Shown piece by piece: positions 1 through 8,413 of a stretch of DNA of 37,931 bases. The stretch covers positions 1 to 37,931 of the forward strand of contig ONOD01000010.1 of assembly GCA_900319325.1 (NCBI GenBank), given 5' to 3'. Source of the stretch: an uncultured Elusimicrobium sp. GTDB lineage: Bacteria; Elusimicrobiota; Elusimicrobia; Elusimicrobiales; Elusimicrobiaceae. The notes under the pieces were generated by a model that worked only from the letters and a program-made list of their open reading frames with translations, was not told the origin of the DNA and did no database searches. Positions within the stretch are counted from its first letter, which is position 1, and each line of letters opens with the position of its first letter. Position numbers and translations under genes: made by a program.

Positions 1-1
1 G

Positions 2-739
2 GCAGGAGCCTCTAACTATTCTCGCATTTTTGATTGGAAAAAATTACGTGAAATCGCCGATTCTTGCGGCGCATATTTAGCATGCGATATTGCACATTAC
101 GCCGGGCTTGTAGCCGCAGGGGAATATCCTTCCCCTGTGCCGTATGCCGACGTGGTAACAACCACTACTCACAAGACGCTTCGCGGACCGCGCGGCGGGC
201 TTATTTTATGCAAAGAAAGTTTAGCCAAAGCTATTAATTCGGCTGTATTTCCCGGCACACAGGGCGGCCCCCTAATGCATGTAATCGCGGGCAAGGCCGT
301 TTGCTTTGGTGAGGCATTAAAACCGGAATTTAAGGCCTATCAACATCAAATTAAACTAAACGCACAAGCGTTGGCCGAAGAACTTAAAAAGCGCGGGTAT
401 CGCTTGGTAGCCGGCGGAACGGATTGCCACGTGATGTGCGTGGATTTACGTAGTAAAAAGATGACCGGCAAAGTAGCCGAAGCCGCGCTGGACAAAGCGG
501 GCATTACTGCCAATAAAAACACAATTCCGTTTGACCCGGAAAAACCGTTTGTAACCAGCGGACTGCGTATTGGAACACCCGCTATCACCACGCGCGGGAT
601 GAAGGAAGAAGATATGGCGCAAGTAGCCGCATTTATTGACGATGCGCTCTCACACGCCGAAGACGAAAACCATCTGGCTGAGATTGCCACGCAAGTAAAG
701 GAATTTTTGAAAAAATTTCCGCTCTATCCAGCGTTATAG
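2..739 (+). CDS. glyA: Serine hydroxymethyltransferase, 3' part
   Basis: PLP enzyme that interconverts serine and glycine while loading tetrahydrofolate with a one-carbon unit, in the cytoplasm. The frame is open from base 2, so the N-terminal part lies outside the window. The visible 245 residues begin [12 protein letters not shown] and include [12 protein letters not shown], then [14 protein letters not shown], where the lysine of THKT is the residue that binds PLP in this family. The C-terminal domain runs to the end with [15 protein letters not shown], also typical of GlyA. A strong hairpin terminator follows 25 bases after the stop, so this is the last gene of its transcript. An internal GTG at 137 gives a shorter frame, but the conserved family sequence continues upstream of it, so it is not the start. 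Identity is secure; only the 5' end is missing. Confidence 0.97.
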   Translation, partial: AGASNYSRIFDWKKLREIADSCGAYLACDIAHYAGLVAAGEYPSPVPYADVVTTTTHKTLRGPRGGLILCKESLAKAINSAVFPGTQGGPLMHVIAGKAVCFGEALKPEFKAYQHQIKLNAQALAEELKKRGYRLVAGGTDCHVMCVDLRSKKMTGKVAEAALDKAGITANKNTIPFDPEKPFVTSGLRIGTPAITTRGMKEEDMAQVAAFIDDALSHAEDENHLAEIATQVKEFLKKFPLYPAL

Positions 740-763
740 AAATTACCACGTCAAAAAATATAG

Positions 764-790
764 CCCGGCCCTAATTGGCCGGGTTCTTTT
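764..790 (+). terminator. Rho-independent terminator of glyA
   Basis: Perfect 7-bp stem CCCGGCC/GGCCGGG with a 6-base loop, followed by TTCTTTT. It separates glyA from the protease operon. Confidence 0.9.
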
Positions 791-795
791 TGCCT

Positions 796-832
796 GGGTC
801 TTTTTTCCCCATGGATTTAGGTCTTTTGGTCC
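796..832 (+). promoter_or_regulatory. Two tandem RGGTC boxes upstream of the protease operon
   Basis: Two 14-bp boxes: GGGTCTTTTTTCCC at 796-809 and AGGTCTTTTGGTCC at 819-832, 23 bp apart start to start (about two helical turns). The second ends exactly 23 bp before the -10 hexamer at 856, so it would be centred near -42, the place of a class II activator. The same arrangement occurs at three other promoters in this window (12307-12342, 27086-27146, 34715-34751). The cognate regulator is not identified here. Confidence 0.75.
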
Positions 833-861
833 TTGTGATGCGTTCATAAAAGCATTATATT
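833..861 (+). promoter_or_regulatory. Promoter of the protease operon, probably giving a leaderless mRNA
   Basis: TTGTGA at 833-838, a 17-base spacer, and TATATT at 856-861. Only seven bases separate the -10 from the ATG at 869, and no Shine-Dalgarno sequence is present, so the transcript would start at or next to the start codon. Confidence 0.65.
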
Positions 862-868
862 ATAAGTA

Positions 869-1990
869 ATGACACGCAAAAATATATTTTTTCTGATTTT
901 GGTTTTAATTCTGCAAGCGCATCCTGTACATGCCATAAAACCGGCACGTGTTAGAACAATCGTTTTGCGTCGCACGGCAAATGTATCTAGCCAGTCTGCT
1001 CGCGCTAATTCCCTTGCCCGATTGAGACTTCTTGGCCTGCAATCCGATAGCCCCTCTTTAATCCATCAGTCCTATCAATCGGCTATTCCAGCCCGTTTAT
1101 CAAACGCTGTATTTGAGGTTCAAATTTCAAAGACTCCGCGTAATACCGCTTCTGCCTTTGCTCTGGATATAGGGGGCCGAACCATTGGCGTTACAGCTGC
1201 GCACGTAATGGAAGCTATCCGCCACAATCCTTTTGCCAAAGTCAAAACAGAAAACGGAGACATTATAGCCCCCATCACGACGTTTCGTATTGGGAATAAA
1301 AAAGGGAACGATATCGCTATTTTTGAAATTCCGCAAGAGATTTTACCCCATATTCAAGTATTGTCCCCGGCCCGCGAACTGCCTGCCGTAGGATCGGAAA
1401 TTCAATCCCCTCGTTTTGTGTGGGGAAAACCCACATTTTTAAAACATGAAGACATTGTGTTTGCCGGGCAACACCGTATCCTGCTACGTAATCAAATTCA
1501 TCAAGATATAACCGGCGCTTGTGGTTCCCCTATACTGGTTAACGGAAAAGTAGTTGGCGTACATGTAGGTTCCTTCTCTAAACAAGCAATATCTACTATC
1601 TCTTGGAATCAACTCCTGCAGGACAATTACATCCTTCCGCAAAATTCTTTTCATGTAGCCTCCCCTATTGAGCATGCCTTTCAATTGGCTGCACAGGAAA
1701 TAAGTCCCGCCGGGGTTCCGCTTAAAGTATTAGGAAATCCGGTACATTTAATGACTCCGCAAGAATATCTTTCTTCTATTACTCTTTTAAGAAACGGTCA
1801 CATAGAAAAAACATATTATGCGCACCCGTTTATGAATTTTGATAAGTTGGAAGAATTTTTTGAATTGCAAGAAAACGATGTTTTACGCATTCAAGTTGAA
1901 ACACCGCCGACAATCACACAACGTGCTCAAACTTGGTTTTACGATGTAAATGTTTCAACAGGAAAAGTTTCTTCCTTCCAACTCAAATAG
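869..1990 (+). CDS. Secreted chymotrypsin-fold protease with a cysteine nucleophile (paralogue 1)
   Basis: A 373-residue protein with a signal peptide (residues 1 to about 22, ending HPVHA) and a basic linker to about residue 75. A PA-clan protease domain follows. The His motif is GVTAAHV (H112), the Asp motif GNDIAIFEIP (D148), and the nucleophile motif TGACGSPIL. Aligned with chymotrypsin GDSGGP, the nucleophile position is C218, not serine. Serine S220 occupies the next-but-one site, where chymotrypsin has glycine. A C-terminal domain of about 110 residues begins near LGNPVHLM and ends with DVNVSTGKVSSF. It is shared with the next two genes, which follow after 10 and 16 bases in one operon. 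It is probably periplasmic or extracellular. The fold assignment is strong from the triad and spacing. Cysteine activity is inferred from motif alignment, and a non-catalytic role cannot be excluded. The substrate is unknown. Confidence 0.85.
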   Translation: MTRKNIFFLILVLILQAHPVHAIKPARVRTIVLRRTANVSSQSARANSLARLRLLGLQSDSPSLIHQSYQSAIPARLSNAVFEVQISKTPRNTASAFALDIGGRTIGVTAAHVMEAIRHNPFAKVKTENGDIIAPITTFRIGNKKGNDIAIFEIPQEILPHIQVLSPARELPAVGSEIQSPRFVWGKPTFLKHEDIVFAGQHRILLRNQIHQDITGACGSPILVNGKVVGVHVGSFSKQAISTISWNQLLQDNYILPQNSFHVASPIEHAFQLAAQEISPAGVPLKVLGNPVHLMTPQEYLSSITLLRNGHIEKTYYAHPFMNFDKLEEFFELQENDVLRIQVETPPTITQRAQTWFYDVNVSTGKVSSFQLK

Positions 1991-2000
1991 GGCATAATTT

Positions 2001-2038
2001 ATGAAAAAATTATTCTTATTTCTATTGCTTGGTAATTT
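2001..2038 (+). repeat. 38-bp direct repeat, copy 1 (signal peptide start)
   Basis: The first 38 bases of paralogue 2 are identical to 3226-3263. Upstream and downstream sequence diverges quickly, so the identity covers the signal-peptide coding start only. Confidence 0.9.
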
Positions 2039-3209
2039 ATTACTTCCTTCGTATGCACATTTTAAAGGGATAAAGACATCCTTTGAAAGAACCCGCATCG
2101 GGAAGGTCGTTATTAAGCGCCCGTCCGTTTCTGATTTATCTCGTCGCGTAAATGAAATTTTTTACAATAAAATTCGTCGCATTTCCACAAACGCCATTGG
2201 ACCTTCTCACCAATCTCTCGCAAGAGAAACATCCTTTCATACCACTTTCTTGTTACGGTATAATGACCACCCCTTGTTGCCCGTCCGAAAGGAAGCCTCC
2301 GGTTTCGCCATTGCACTAAAAGATAAAAACGGAAATGAAAAAATATGGGGCGTAACCGCCGGGCACGTAGCGCGCAACATAAGCACACACAAAAAAGCTC
2401 GGAACAGATCCCCCCACATTAGAATACAAACAGACACCGGCGCTTTTGTCGTTGCTCCTATAGAGAAAATTTTTGTTGGTAATCCCGAAGGGATGGACAT
2501 CGCTCTTTTTGAAATCCCGCAAGAAGCCTTGCCTTATGTAACCGTATTGCAAGCTGCCGAGTATGCCCCTGTTGTTGGAGAAAAAGTTACAATCCAAGGT
2601 TTTTTGGCAGAACAAGGGGCCCCTTTTTCTTTAACTGATCAAACAGTTTTATTATCCACTTCTTCTAAAATATTTCTTAAAAAAACACCTTTGGAAGACA
2701 TGACAGGTTTTTGCGGTTCCCCCGGTTTTACAAATGGACGTGTTTCCATGGTATATATTGGGTTTAACAGCGGCCAAGTATTAGCTCAAAATGCTACTTG
2801 GTTTCATAAATTATCCCCTAAAATACAGGCTGCCATGTCGGGCGGTTTGCACTACGCTATCCCTATTAATATTGTGAAATTAATGGCAAAATCTATTGAA
2901 GAAACCGGCTCTTTGAATGAAGGCGGGATGATGATGAGAGTATTCGGCCATCCCGTCGTGCTGTTGCACCCCAACGAATCTATTGTTTTTATTGAACAAG
3001 TTAGAAACGGAGAAATCATTTCAAAGATTGAGGGCAGCAAATACTCCCCCATTAACCCCGAACAATTAGAATTGTTCTTTGATCTCCAAAAAAACGATAT
3101 ATTGCGTGTTTCACTTGATTCGTTCTCATTGGAACATCCTTTTCCGGCTGTGTCTATAGTTCACGATATAAACGTTTCTACAGGAAAAGTTACAACTACA
3201 TTTTTATAA
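2001..3209 (+). CDS. Secreted chymotrypsin-fold protease with a cysteine nucleophile (paralogue 2)
   Basis: A 402-residue second member of the tandem family. The signal peptide starts MKKLFLFLLLGNLLLPSYA, and a basic region rich in Arg and Lys (about 25-60) follows. The protease domain contains WGVTAGHVAR (H122), EGMDIALFEIP (D166) and MTGFCGSPGF (C238 in the nucleophile position). The shared C-terminal domain has GHPVVLLHPNE and ends DINVSTGKVTT. It starts 10 bases after paralogue 1 stops and has no convincing Shine-Dalgarno sequence, so it may rely on coupled translation. Its first 38 bases are identical to the first 38 bases of paralogue 3, while the mature proteins differ considerably. 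The triad is complete if cysteine is accepted as the nucleophile. Confidence 0.85.
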   Translation: MKKLFLFLLLGNLLLPSYAHFKGIKTSFERTRIGKVVIKRPSVSDLSRRVNEIFYNKIRRISTNAIGPSHQSLARETSFHTTFLLRYNDHPLLPVRKEASGFAIALKDKNGNEKIWGVTAGHVARNISTHKKARNRSPHIRIQTDTGAFVVAPIEKIFVGNPEGMDIALFEIPQEALPYVTVLQAAEYAPVVGEKVTIQGFLAEQGAPFSLTDQTVLLSTSSKIFLKKTPLEDMTGFCGSPGFTNGRVSMVYIGFNSGQVLAQNATWFHKLSPKIQAAMSGGLHYAIPINIVKLMAKSIEETGSLNEGGMMMRVFGHPVVLLHPNESIVFIEQVRNGEIISKIEGSKYSPINPEQLELFFDLQKNDILRVSLDSFSLEHPFPAVSIVHDINVSTGKVTTTFL

Positions 3210-3225
3210 AGGACTGCTATAACCT

Positions 3226-3263
3226 ATGAAAAAATTATTCTTATTTCTATTGCTTGGTAATTT
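3226..3263 (+). repeat. 38-bp direct repeat, copy 2 (signal peptide start)
   Basis: Identical to 2001-2038. It suggests recent duplication or gene conversion at the 5' ends of two neighbouring protease genes. Confidence 0.9.
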
Positions 3264-4389
3264 GCTACTCCCGCTGGATGCGGGCGGAATTAAACGCCCC
3301 GTGCTTAAAACCAGCCATCCTAAAAGTGTTGCTCATGCTTCACGAATCTCCGCACGACGTTTGCAACGAAAGCTCCTTCGCATTCCCCGCCTAACTACCA
3401 CAACAGAGGCTACCCCCAAAATACAAGCCGGGCATCCTGCATCTTTTACTTTTCAAATACAACGTTTCACGGACTTAGATGCCGAGACGGCCTCCGCCTT
3501 TGCCATCCAGTGGCGCGGAAAGCAATGGGGTGTTACAGCGGGGCACGTGATGAAAGCTATTAGCAGATCCCCTCACATAAGAATACAAAATGGGCCCGAA
3601 TCTTTATTGTTTCCCATTCAAAAATTTTTTATCGGAAATGCCAACAGCAACGGTCTGGACCTGGCTATTTTTGAAATTCCGCAAGAAGCTTCCCCTTTTA
3701 TAAAAATATTGGAGCCTTCTGCACGCCCTCCCATAACAGGGGAAAAATTGAACATCCCCGGATTTACTGACGGAGATCCTTTCTTTATATCCCAAGAAAA
3801 AGTCTTTATGACTACCCCTGCAAAATTATTGCTTCAAAAAACCATGCAAAGAGGACTTCGGGGTTTTTGCGGATCTCCTATTTTAGGGAAAAACAACAAA
3901 GTGCAAGCCATATACATCGGGTTTGTAAACAAAGAAATAGTGCCTCAATTAAGATGGATCAGTGATTTACCAACGGAAGTAATTATGAATATGCCTGCTT
4001 TCCATATGGCAATCCCCGTGCAAGAGCTGGGCAGAATGGTGGACATGGTGCAGGCCGGTTCCGCTATGAAAGCGGGAACAATGATGTATGCGCTTGGGCA
4101 TCCGGTTGGCATTTTGCACCCCAATGAATATATTATGTCTGTGGAACTCTTTCGCCAAGGTGAAAAAATAGGGAAAGTTCACAACAACCCGCTGGTGGAT
4201 CCCAACCGTTTAGAACAATTCTTTGAATTACAGGAAAACGATGTATTACGTATAACGCTCAACCGTCCGCAAACCTATGAAGTGCGGGATGCTTACGTAG
4301 CCTATGATATAAATGTGTCCACCGGGGAAGTAACTACACTGACGGAAAAGGATCTGTTTGGCTCTCCGGAAAACCCGATAATCCGATAA
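3226..4389 (+). CDS. Secreted chymotrypsin-fold protease with a cysteine nucleophile (paralogue 3)
   Basis: A 387-residue third member of the operon. It has a signal peptide MKKLFLFLLLGNLLLPLDAG and a basic pro-like region with ARRLQRKLLR near residues 43-52. The protease domain has WGVTAGHVMK (H107), NGLDLAIFEIP (D145) and LRGFCGSPIL (C215). The C-terminal domain has GHPVGILHPNE, LEQFFELQENDVLR and DINVSTGEVTT. It lies 16 bases after paralogue 2. The gene ends 14 bases before the convergent Sel1-repeat gene stops, and no clear terminator hairpin is visible in that gap. Divergence of the catalytic domains against constant His-Asp-Cys residues argues that the motif is kept by selection. Confidence 0.85.
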   Translation: MKKLFLFLLLGNLLLPLDAGGIKRPVLKTSHPKSVAHASRISARRLQRKLLRIPRLTTTTEATPKIQAGHPASFTFQIQRFTDLDAETASAFAIQWRGKQWGVTAGHVMKAISRSPHIRIQNGPESLLFPIQKFFIGNANSNGLDLAIFEIPQEASPFIKILEPSARPPITGEKLNIPGFTDGDPFFISQEKVFMTTPAKLLLQKTMQRGLRGFCGSPILGKNNKVQAIYIGFVNKEIVPQLRWISDLPTEVIMNMPAFHMAIPVQELGRMVDMVQAGSAMKAGTMMYALGHPVGILHPNEYIMSVELFRQGEKIGKVHNNPLVDPNRLEQFFELQENDVLRITLNRPQTYEVRDAYVAYDINVSTGEVTTLTEKDLFGSPENPIIR

Positions 4390-4403
4390 GAAAACACTAA
4401 AAT

Positions 4404-5528
4404 TTAGTTGGCTAACAACGCTTGGGCGGATTCGTTTCCGTTTTCGGCGGCACGCTCCAACCAAGAACGGCCCAACGCAGCGTTCCTTTTTACGCCGAGC
4501 CCTTTGGTATAAATTTGGCCCAGCACATATTGTGCGGAGGCATCATTTTGCTCAGCAGCTTGTTCAAAAAAACGGATAGCCAGCGGCACTGATTTATTTG
4601 TCCCCTGCCCTTGCAACAACATAAAACCCGTCATATATTGGCCTTGCGCGTGGCCTTGGGCGGCCGCATTGGAAAACCACGCAAACGCATCTTCAAACCG
4701 AGCAGGATTTTCCGTATAGGCAAAAATTCCCATTTGATATTGCGCCGCCGGATTTTTAAGTTCAGCAGCTTTTGCAAATAAATTAGTGGCTAGGGTTTCA
4801 TCTTTTTCTACCCCTTCGCCTTTAGCGTATTGATCGGCCAATTCATAAGCTGCCTGCGAAAGCTCCTCATTGGAAGCTTCCCACGCTTTTTTGAACCACG
4901 TAAACGCGGTATTGTCCTCTCGTAAGATGGGCAATCCGTACCGGTACGCTTGACCAATTTCCAGCTGAGTCTGCGGATCTTTTTCAACAGTTTGCAGGGC
5001 TTGCATAAAGCGATTCAAACTGTCATACAAAGTTGGATTCTCTGTGCTTAAAGCGTCCACTTTTGCCTTTGCGGGGCGGGAGTGATTTGCGGCAGCCTGC
5101 ATGTACCAATAGTATGCTTGCCCGGCGTGTTCAGGGACATTTTTGCCCTGCATATATTGATTGCCCAGTTCATACTGTGCCTCGGGATAATTATTTTGAG
5201 CCGCCGCTTGTAAATATGTGAGCGCGGCGGGAATATCCGCTTGCACCCAGTCCCCTTTGCTATAAATTTGAAATAATTGCCACGCCGCTTGTGCAGAACC
5301 CCCGGCAGCCGCTTGCTGATACCACTCCAGCGCTTGTTCTTTATTGGGTTTTGTGCCCTGCCCTTGTTCGTAGGCTTGGGCCACGGCCAATGCAGCCCCT
5401 TCATCACCGGATTGCGCCAATTTCAAATTCTTAGCAAATGCCCTTTCTTGCGGCGTGCGGTAAAAAGCAAATGTAAACAACCCAACTGTTAATAAAACGC
5501 CAATAAATACCTTCAAAAATGTTTTCAT
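4404..5528 (-). CDS. Membrane-anchored or secreted Sel1-repeat protein
   Basis: A 374-residue protein. A hydrophobic N-terminal segment (about residues 4-24) is a signal anchor or signal peptide. The rest is a run of Sel1-like (TPR-type) repeats of about 36 residues, seen as recurring A-x-x-W-Y-x-x-A-A-x-x-G, A-x-Y-x-L-G and Y-x-x-G-x-G-V patterns, for example ALEWYQQAAAGGSAQAAWQL. Sel1 repeats form alpha solenoids that bind other proteins. The start is the ATG at 5528, preceded by GGAG and followed by the hydrophobic segment. The frame stays open back to 5666, but that would add 46 residues without family character and overlap the upstream gene. A terminator hairpin lies just upstream, so it probably has its own promoter. 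The partner is unknown. Confidence 0.85.
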   Translation of the reverse strand: MKTFLKVFIGVLLTVGLFTFAFYRTPQERAFAKNLKLAQSGDEGAALAVAQAYEQGQGTKPNKEQALEWYQQAAAGGSAQAAWQLFQIYSKGDWVQADIPAALTYLQAAAQNNYPEAQYELGNQYMQGKNVPEHAGQAYYWYMQAAANHSRPAKAKVDALSTENPTLYDSLNRFMQALQTVEKDPQTQLEIGQAYRYGLPILREDNTAFTWFKKAWEASNEELSQAAYELADQYAKGEGVEKDETLATNLFAKAAELKNPAAQYQMGIFAYTENPARFEDAFAWFSNAAAQGHAQGQYMTGFMLLQGQGTNKSVPLAIRFFEQAAEQNDASAQYVLGQIYTKGLGVKRNAALGRSWLERAAENGNESAQALLAN

Positions 5529-5543
5529 AATTACTCCGCAATT

Positions 5544-5573
5544 AAAAAAGGGAAGCGCTATAAAGCACTTCCC
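5544..5573 (-). terminator. Terminator of the prohibitin-like gene
   Basis: Read on the minus strand: a 10-bp stem GGGAAGTGCT/AGCGCTTCCC with one G-U pair and loop TTAT, followed by TTTTTT. It sits between the prohibitin-like gene and the Sel1 gene. Confidence 0.85.
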
Positions 5574-5595
5574 CTCTATTATACTTTTTACGTAA

Positions 5596-6405
5596 TTATT
5601 TAGCCATGACAAAGGGCATTTGATCGCCCGCCAGATACGTTGGCATACGCCCATCCCATTTATCAATTGCTTTCAGCTGGGCTTCTACTTGGCGCAGTTT
5701 AATCAAATTATCCGAAACTACTTCCCGTTGCAAACGCAAAGATTTTGCCTCCGCTTCCGCTTGCAAAATTTTCTGCTCGGCCTCTTTCTTTACTTTTTCT
5801 ACCAAGTTGGTAGCGCGTTTAGCTTCTTGTTCGGCAATTTGTTTTTCTTCAACCGCTTTTAAGAATTGTCTGGAAAACTCAAAATTGGTAATGGCAATAT
5901 CAGAAACAATCACTTCTTTTTCTGCCATTTTTTCTTTCAAAATTTCATTGAGTTCGCGCGCCACTTCTACGCGGTTGGAAATCAAACTGTCGGCCGAATA
6001 CTTAGCGATTACCGCTTTCGTCCACTCTTCCACCATCGGTTTTAGAATGGTATTGGTATATTCCGGCCCCAGGTTGCGATAAATTGATTCTACCGTGTTC
6101 GGCAAAATACGGTGGTTGACGGCCAACGTCAAGCCCACAGTCTGCAAGTCTTTTGAAAAAGCTTCTGTATTAAAAGAATCTTTTTTAATACGCACGGAAA
6201 ATTTTTCTACCGTATCAATAAACGGCGCTTTAAAGTGAATCCCTTCGCCATAGGCGCCCACTAGTTTACCAAAACGCAGTTTAACGGCTACTGTACCGGC
6301 GGACACCGTAAAAAAAGAACTAATAGCCGTTGCTGCCAAAATAATTAACAACACCGGAATAAATACTACCGCCCCGCTTATTTTTGTAGGGGTAACATCT
6401 CTCAT
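5596..6405 (-). CDS. Prohibitin/SPFH-family membrane protein
   Basis: A 269-residue protein with an N-terminal transmembrane segment (about 11-33). The SPFH (band 7/prohibitin) domain follows, with VAVKLRFGKLVGAYGEGIHFKAPFIDTVEKF near 40-70. A charged helical region at about 180-245 (EEKQIAEQEAKRA, KVKKEAEQKILQAEAEAKSL) is a predicted coiled coil. SPFH proteins form large membrane rings and often modulate the FtsH protease or organise membrane patches. The order of domains fits HflC or prohibitin, but no hflK or ftsH is adjacent. Translation starts from a strong Shine-Dalgarno sequence (GAGGAGG). A terminator on each side makes it a single-gene unit. Confidence 0.9.
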   Translation of the reverse strand: MRDVTPTKISGAVVFIPVLLIILAATAISSFFTVSAGTVAVKLRFGKLVGAYGEGIHFKAPFIDTVEKFSVRIKKDSFNTEAFSKDLQTVGLTLAVNHRILPNTVESIYRNLGPEYTNTILKPMVEEWTKAVIAKYSADSLISNRVEVARELNEILKEKMAEKEVIVSDIAITNFEFSRQFLKAVEEKQIAEQEAKRATNLVEKVKKEAEQKILQAEAEAKSLRLQREVVSDNLIKLRQVEAQLKAIDKWDGRMPTYLAGDQMPFVMAK

Positions 6406-6468
6406 AAGAACCTCCTCTGTAAGATAATTTATTATATATTTTTATAGTTTTGCTGTCAGTAGCGGCAT

Positions 6469-6497
6469 AAAAAAGCCCGGCCTAATGACCGGGCTTT
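6469..6497 (-). terminator. Terminator of the hrcA-grpE-dnaK operon
   Basis: On the minus strand AAAGCCCGG/CCGGGCTTT forms a 9-bp stem followed by a T run. It lies 18 bases after the dnaK stop codon. Confidence 0.9.
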
Positions 6498-6514
6498 ACA
6501 AGTTTGCATGAAAC

Positions 6515-8383
6515 TTATTTGTCAACGACTTCAGCTTCTACCACGTCGTCCTTTGCGCCTGTGGCGTTGGCTTGGGCCTGAGCACCCGCATTAGGTTGAG
6601 CACCCGCTGCTTGCGCTCCGGCGGCCGCGCCTTGTTGGGCTTTATACATGGCTTCGCCCAATTTTTGGCTGGCTTGCAAGGCCGCGTCGGTGGCGGATTT
6701 GATCCGGGTTGCGTCGTCGGTTTTCAAGGCTTCTTTGAGGTCGCTTAAGGCTTGCTCAATTTTGCCGCGTTCTTCTTGGCTGACTTTATCGCCGTATTCC
6801 TTCATGGCTTTTTCAGTCTGGAAGACTACGCTGTCGCCTTGGTTTTTGGCTTCAATGATTTCTTTTTGCTTTTTATCTTCTTCCGCAAATTTTTCAGCCT
6901 CTTTGACAAACTTGTCTACTTCGGCATCACTTAATTTGTTGGAAGAAGTAATCGTAATGTGCTGTTCTTTTTGCGTACCTAAGTCTTTGGCGGTTACGTT
7001 CAAAATACCGTTCGCGTCAATATCAAAGGTTACTTCAATTTGCGGCACACCGCGCGGGGCCGGCGGGATTCCGTCCAGGTCAAATTTACCCAGCGGCACG
7101 TTGTCCTTGGCCATAGGACGTTCACCCTGCAAGACGTTAATGGTTACAGCCGGCTGATTGTCAGAGGCCGTAGAGAACACTTGCGTTTTGCGCACCGGGA
7201 TGGTGGTGTTGCGTTCAATGAGGCGCGTGCATACACCGCCCAAGGTTTCCAAGCCCAAAGACAAGGGAGTAACGTCTAGCAAGAGCACGTCTTTTACTTC
7301 ACCCGTTAAAATACCGGCTTGTACGCTAGCACCAATGGCCACACATTCCATTGGGTCAATACCGCGTTCAATCTTTTTACCCACGAGGTCTTCCACGTAT
7401 TTTTGCACAATCGGCATACGGGTAGGACCACCGACCAAAATAATGCGGTCAATTTGGCTGGTCGTTAAACCGGCGTCGCTTAACGCTTGGTTTACAGATT
7501 TGCCGCAGCGTTTTACAATGTCGTCTACCAGGCTTTCCAGTTTTGCGCGAGATAGCGTCATTTCCAAGTGTTTAGCCCCGTCTGCGCCGGCAGTAATATA
7601 CGGCAAGTTGATATCCGTTTCCATGGTGGTGGAAAGTTCAATTTTTGCTTTTTCGGCCGCATCTTTTAAGCGTTGGGCGGCTTGTTTATCTTTAGACAAA
7701 TCAATCCCGGTTTGTTTGCGGAAGTCATCGGTCATCCATTTAATGATGGCGTTATCCATATCCGTACCACCCAGTTGGGTGTCGCCAGAGGTGGAAAGCA
7801 CGTCAAACGTACCTTCTTTGCCCATTTCCATAATGGTTACATCCAGCGTTCCGCCGCCGAGGTCAAAGACCATAATTTTTTGTTCTTTGCCTGTTTTATC
7901 AATCCCGAATGCCAAGGCAGCAGCCGTCGGTTCGTTTACCAAGCGCACTACGTCCAATCCGGCAATGCGGCCTGCGTCTTTGGTGGCCTGGCGTTGGTTG
8001 TCGTTAAAATACGCCGGCACGGTGATGACGGCTTTTTCTACAGGTTCACCTAAGAAGGCTTCGGCATCTTTTTTTACTTTCTGCAGAACGAAGGCAGACA
8101 GTTGTTGCGGGGTAAATTCTTGACCGCGCAAATTAAATTTATAGTTTTCCCCCATTTTGCGTTTGAAGGCGGTTACGGTGCCTTCGGGGTTAGCGATGGC
8201 CTGACGGCGGGCAGGTTCACCCACGAGTCTTTGTCCATCTTTGGTAAACGCCACATAAGACGGAAACGCTTTCCCGCCGATGGAACTACCTTCCGCAGAC
8301 GGGATAATCGTCCCTCTGCCGCCTTCCATCACAGCCGCTGCTGTGTTAGAAGTTCCTAAGTCAATACCAATAATTTTAGCCAT
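6515..8383 (-). CDS. dnaK: Chaperone DnaK (Hsp70)
   Basis: A 622-residue cytoplasmic Hsp70 that folds client proteins in an ATP cycle with DnaJ and GrpE. It shows the phosphate-binding [18 protein letters not shown] at the N-terminus, [22 protein letters not shown] and the second nucleotide loop [30 protein letters not shown] follows in the ATPase domain, then [17 protein letters not shown] at the start of the substrate domain. The helical lid ends in a Gly/Ala-rich tail and the acidic terminus [10 protein letters not shown]. The length is slightly below the usual 630-640. It has a Shine-Dalgarno sequence (AAAGGAG) nine bases before ATG. It is the third gene of hrcA-grpE-dnaK, and no dnaJ follows in this window. 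Confidence 0.98.
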   Translation of the reverse strand: MAKIIGIDLGTSNTAAAVMEGGRGTIIPSAEGSSIGGKAFPSYVAFTKDGQRLVGEPARRQAIANPEGTVTAFKRKMGENYKFNLRGQEFTPQQLSAFVLQKVKKDAEAFLGEPVEKAVITVPAYFNDNQRQATKDAGRIAGLDVVRLVNEPTAAALAFGIDKTGKEQKIMVFDLGGGTLDVTIMEMGKEGTFDVLSTSGDTQLGGTDMDNAIIKWMTDDFRKQTGIDLSKDKQAAQRLKDAAEKAKIELSTTMETDINLPYITAGADGAKHLEMTLSRAKLESLVDDIVKRCGKSVNQALSDAGLTTSQIDRIILVGGPTRMPIVQKYVEDLVGKKIERGIDPMECVAIGASVQAGILTGEVKDVLLLDVTPLSLGLETLGGVCTRLIERNTTIPVRKTQVFSTASDNQPAVTINVLQGERPMAKDNVPLGKFDLDGIPPAPRGVPQIEVTFDIDANGILNVTAKDLGTQKEQHITITSSNKLSDAEVDKFVKEAEKFAEEDKKQKEIIEAKNQGDSVVFQTEKAMKEYGDKVSQEERGKIEQALSDLKEALKTDDATRIKSATDAALQASQKLGEAMYKAQQGAAAGAQAAGAQPNAGAQAQANATGAKDDVVEAEVVDK

Positions 8384-8413
8384 AATACTTCTCCTTTCGT
8401 TGAAATTTTTAAA

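Noticed and set aside
5529-5666. Longer start for the Sel1-repeat protein
   Set aside because: The extra 46 residues lack family character and overlap the prohibitin-like gene and its terminator; the ATG at 5528 has a Shine-Dalgarno sequence and opens a signal segment.
7158-8123. Long open frame (321 codons) on the plus strand inside dnaK
   Set aside because: It is the complement of a highly conserved dnaK frame, is rich in Ser, Pro and Thr without domain pattern, and has no ribosome binding site of its own. A codon-bias shadow.
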